NCBI GenBank assembly: GCA_017456885.1
Contig: JAFTIM010000015.1
Coordinates: forward strand, 62,001 to 126,000
DNA length: 64,000 bases
Direction of reading: 5' to 3'
Source: Paludibacteraceae bacterium
Lineage (GTDB): Bacteria > Bacteroidota > Bacteroidia > Bacteroidales > Paludibacteraceae
In this document: positions 63,138 through 64,000 of the stretch, piece by piece
Layout of the letters: every line of letters begins with the position of its first letter
Numbering within the stretch: position 1 is the first letter of the stretch
Made by a program: the position numbers and the translations under genes
Notes under the pieces: model-generated
What the model was told of the DNA's origin: nothing
The model's database searches: none
Seen by the model: the letters and a program-made list of their open reading frames with translations, nothing else

Positions 63138-64000
63138 AAAAGCAAAGCATACTTTTCTCACTGATTCTGTTGTTTATAGCCACCCTGTCGGAGGCACAAC
63201 AAGTAAACTCCCTTTACTTTTTGGACAACGTACCATTTCAACAAAACATAAACCCCGCGTTGCAACCCGAACGCGAAGGTTTCTATGCGTTGCCTGTGAT
63301 AGGATTCGGGCAAATAAGCGCAGGCAATACGTCATTTTCGGTAAAAGACTTTTTGTATCAACCCAAAGGACAAAAACAGTTGGTTTCGTTTTTGCACCCC
63401 GAATTTGGGAATGTGGACAATTTCTACAAAAAAATTAAGAAAACAACGCTGATAAATGCCGATTACCAAATCAATTTGGTTTCTTTCGGATTCCGTTTCA
63501 AACAAAAGAACTATTTCACTTTCAATATTTCGGAAAGAATCGAAATGGGATTGGGCGTCCCCAAAGATTTATTCAAATTGCTTCTATACGGAGCACCCGA
63601 AGAAACGGGCAACAAATTCAACATAAAAACCTTAAATCTTGCGGCAACTGCATATACAGAGATAGGTGCGGGTGTAGCATTTGCAAATAACGCAAAGGTA
63701 CAAACGGGTTTTAAAATCAAGTTTTTGCTCGGAAATATGAATGCCACGGTCAACAACAAGGAATTGAACCTTACTACGGGCATTGACAAATGGGAGGTAC
63801 AAGGAAACAGCACCTTGCGTATGGCTGCTCCGATACAAGTCAGCAACGATTTCAACAATGTAATTATGCCCTCCAAGGTCATCGATTACATTAAGCCTTC
63901 AGGCTACGGAGGTGCTATCGATTTAGGTATCGTTTACAACATAAAGAAAAACCTGCGACTAACCGCAGCCATCACCGATTTGGGATTCATTTACTGGACG
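63134..64000 (+). CDS. DUF5723 family protein, cut by the window end
   Basis: The frame runs from the ATG at 63134 to the last base with no stop: 289 codons visible. A signal peptide (KKQSILFSLILLFIATLSEA) is followed by QQVNSLYFLDNVPFQQNINPA, the typical start of DUF5723 proteins, which look like outer-membrane beta barrels. Strands such as YQINLVSFGFRF and YFTFNISERIEMG, then GYGGAIDLGIVYNIKKNLRLTAAITDLGFI continue. It overlaps the preceding lipoprotein stop by 4 bases. Confidence 0.82.
   Translation, partial: MKKQSILFSLILLFIATLSEAQQVNSLYFLDNVPFQQNINPALQPEREGFYALPVIGFGQISAGNTSFSVKDFLYQPKGQKQLVSFLHPEFGNVDNFYKKIKKTTLINADYQINLVSFGFRFKQKNYFTFNISERIEMGLGVPKDLFKLLLYGAPEETGNKFNIKTLNLAATAYTEIGAGVAFANNAKVQTGFKIKFLLGNMNATVNNKELNLTTGIDKWEVQGNSTLRMAAPIQVSNDFNNVIMPSKVIDYIKPSGYGGAIDLGIVYNIKKNLRLTAAITDLGFIYWT

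Overview
This window is a chromosomal segment of a Bacteroidales-type bacterium (phylum Bacteroidota). The evidence is a fused SecDF, lipoproteins and domain families largely confined to that phylum (DUF3078, DUF4199, DUF4831, DUF4988, DUF5723, DUF6048, DUF6452), a division/cell-wall cluster in the usual Bacteroidota order, almost no Shine-Dalgarno sequences, and repeated TAnnTTTG promoter boxes. I do not name a genus. No tRNA or rRNA gene was seen, and most of the sequence is ordinary core genome.

Layout. 1-7040: mostly housekeeping genes (a steroid-reductase-like membrane protein, folK, DUF3078, hflX, fur, purA, a YugP-type protease, folA). 7058-26619, all on the minus strand: the dcw cluster, read as mraZ-rsmH-ftsL-ftsI-murE-mraY-murD-ftsW-murG-[insert]-murC-ftsQ-ftsA-ftsZ-yqeY, followed by a secreted GH16 glycanase. 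The insert is a predicted single-chain restriction-modification enzyme plus a REP-associated tyrosine transposase, with REP palindromes inside both reading frames. 26620-26958: the mraZ control region, with MraZ-type boxes and two families of direct repeats. 26959-31890 is accessory: an AAA+/DUF4143 ATPase, a RES-domain toxin-like protein, a collagen-repeat lipoprotein with a possibly diversified C-terminus, a small lipoprotein, and upstream of these a strongly structured RNA with a terminator and a competing long-range pairing.

32042-43756, plus strand: hisG-hisD-hisC-nnr-DUF4831-uvrA, then secDF. 43829-48365, minus strand: nucleoside kinase, rpoN, a PAP2-like protein and a patatin. 48628-49383 is a headless secreted-protein fragment. 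49607-53587, plus strand: efp, a GH89 alpha-N-acetylglucosaminidase, an ECF sigma factor and a membrane partner. 53615-61217, minus strand: DUF4199, GT2 glycosyltransferase, a membrane-anchored protein, nitroreductase, DUF6452, DUF6048, transketolase, grpE and dnaJ. 61383 to the end: a lipoprotein and a DUF5723 protein that runs off the window.

The genes work together mainly in peptidoglycan precursor synthesis (murC, D, E, mraY, murG), septal synthesis and division (ftsI, W, L, Q, A, Z), folate metabolism (folK, folA), histidine synthesis, protein export and folding. The places most worth a second look are the cassette inside the essential division operon with in-frame REP palindromes, the structured leader or ncRNA at 31602-31889, the DGR-like C-terminus of the 29648-31282 lipoprotein, and the repeats upstream of mraZ.
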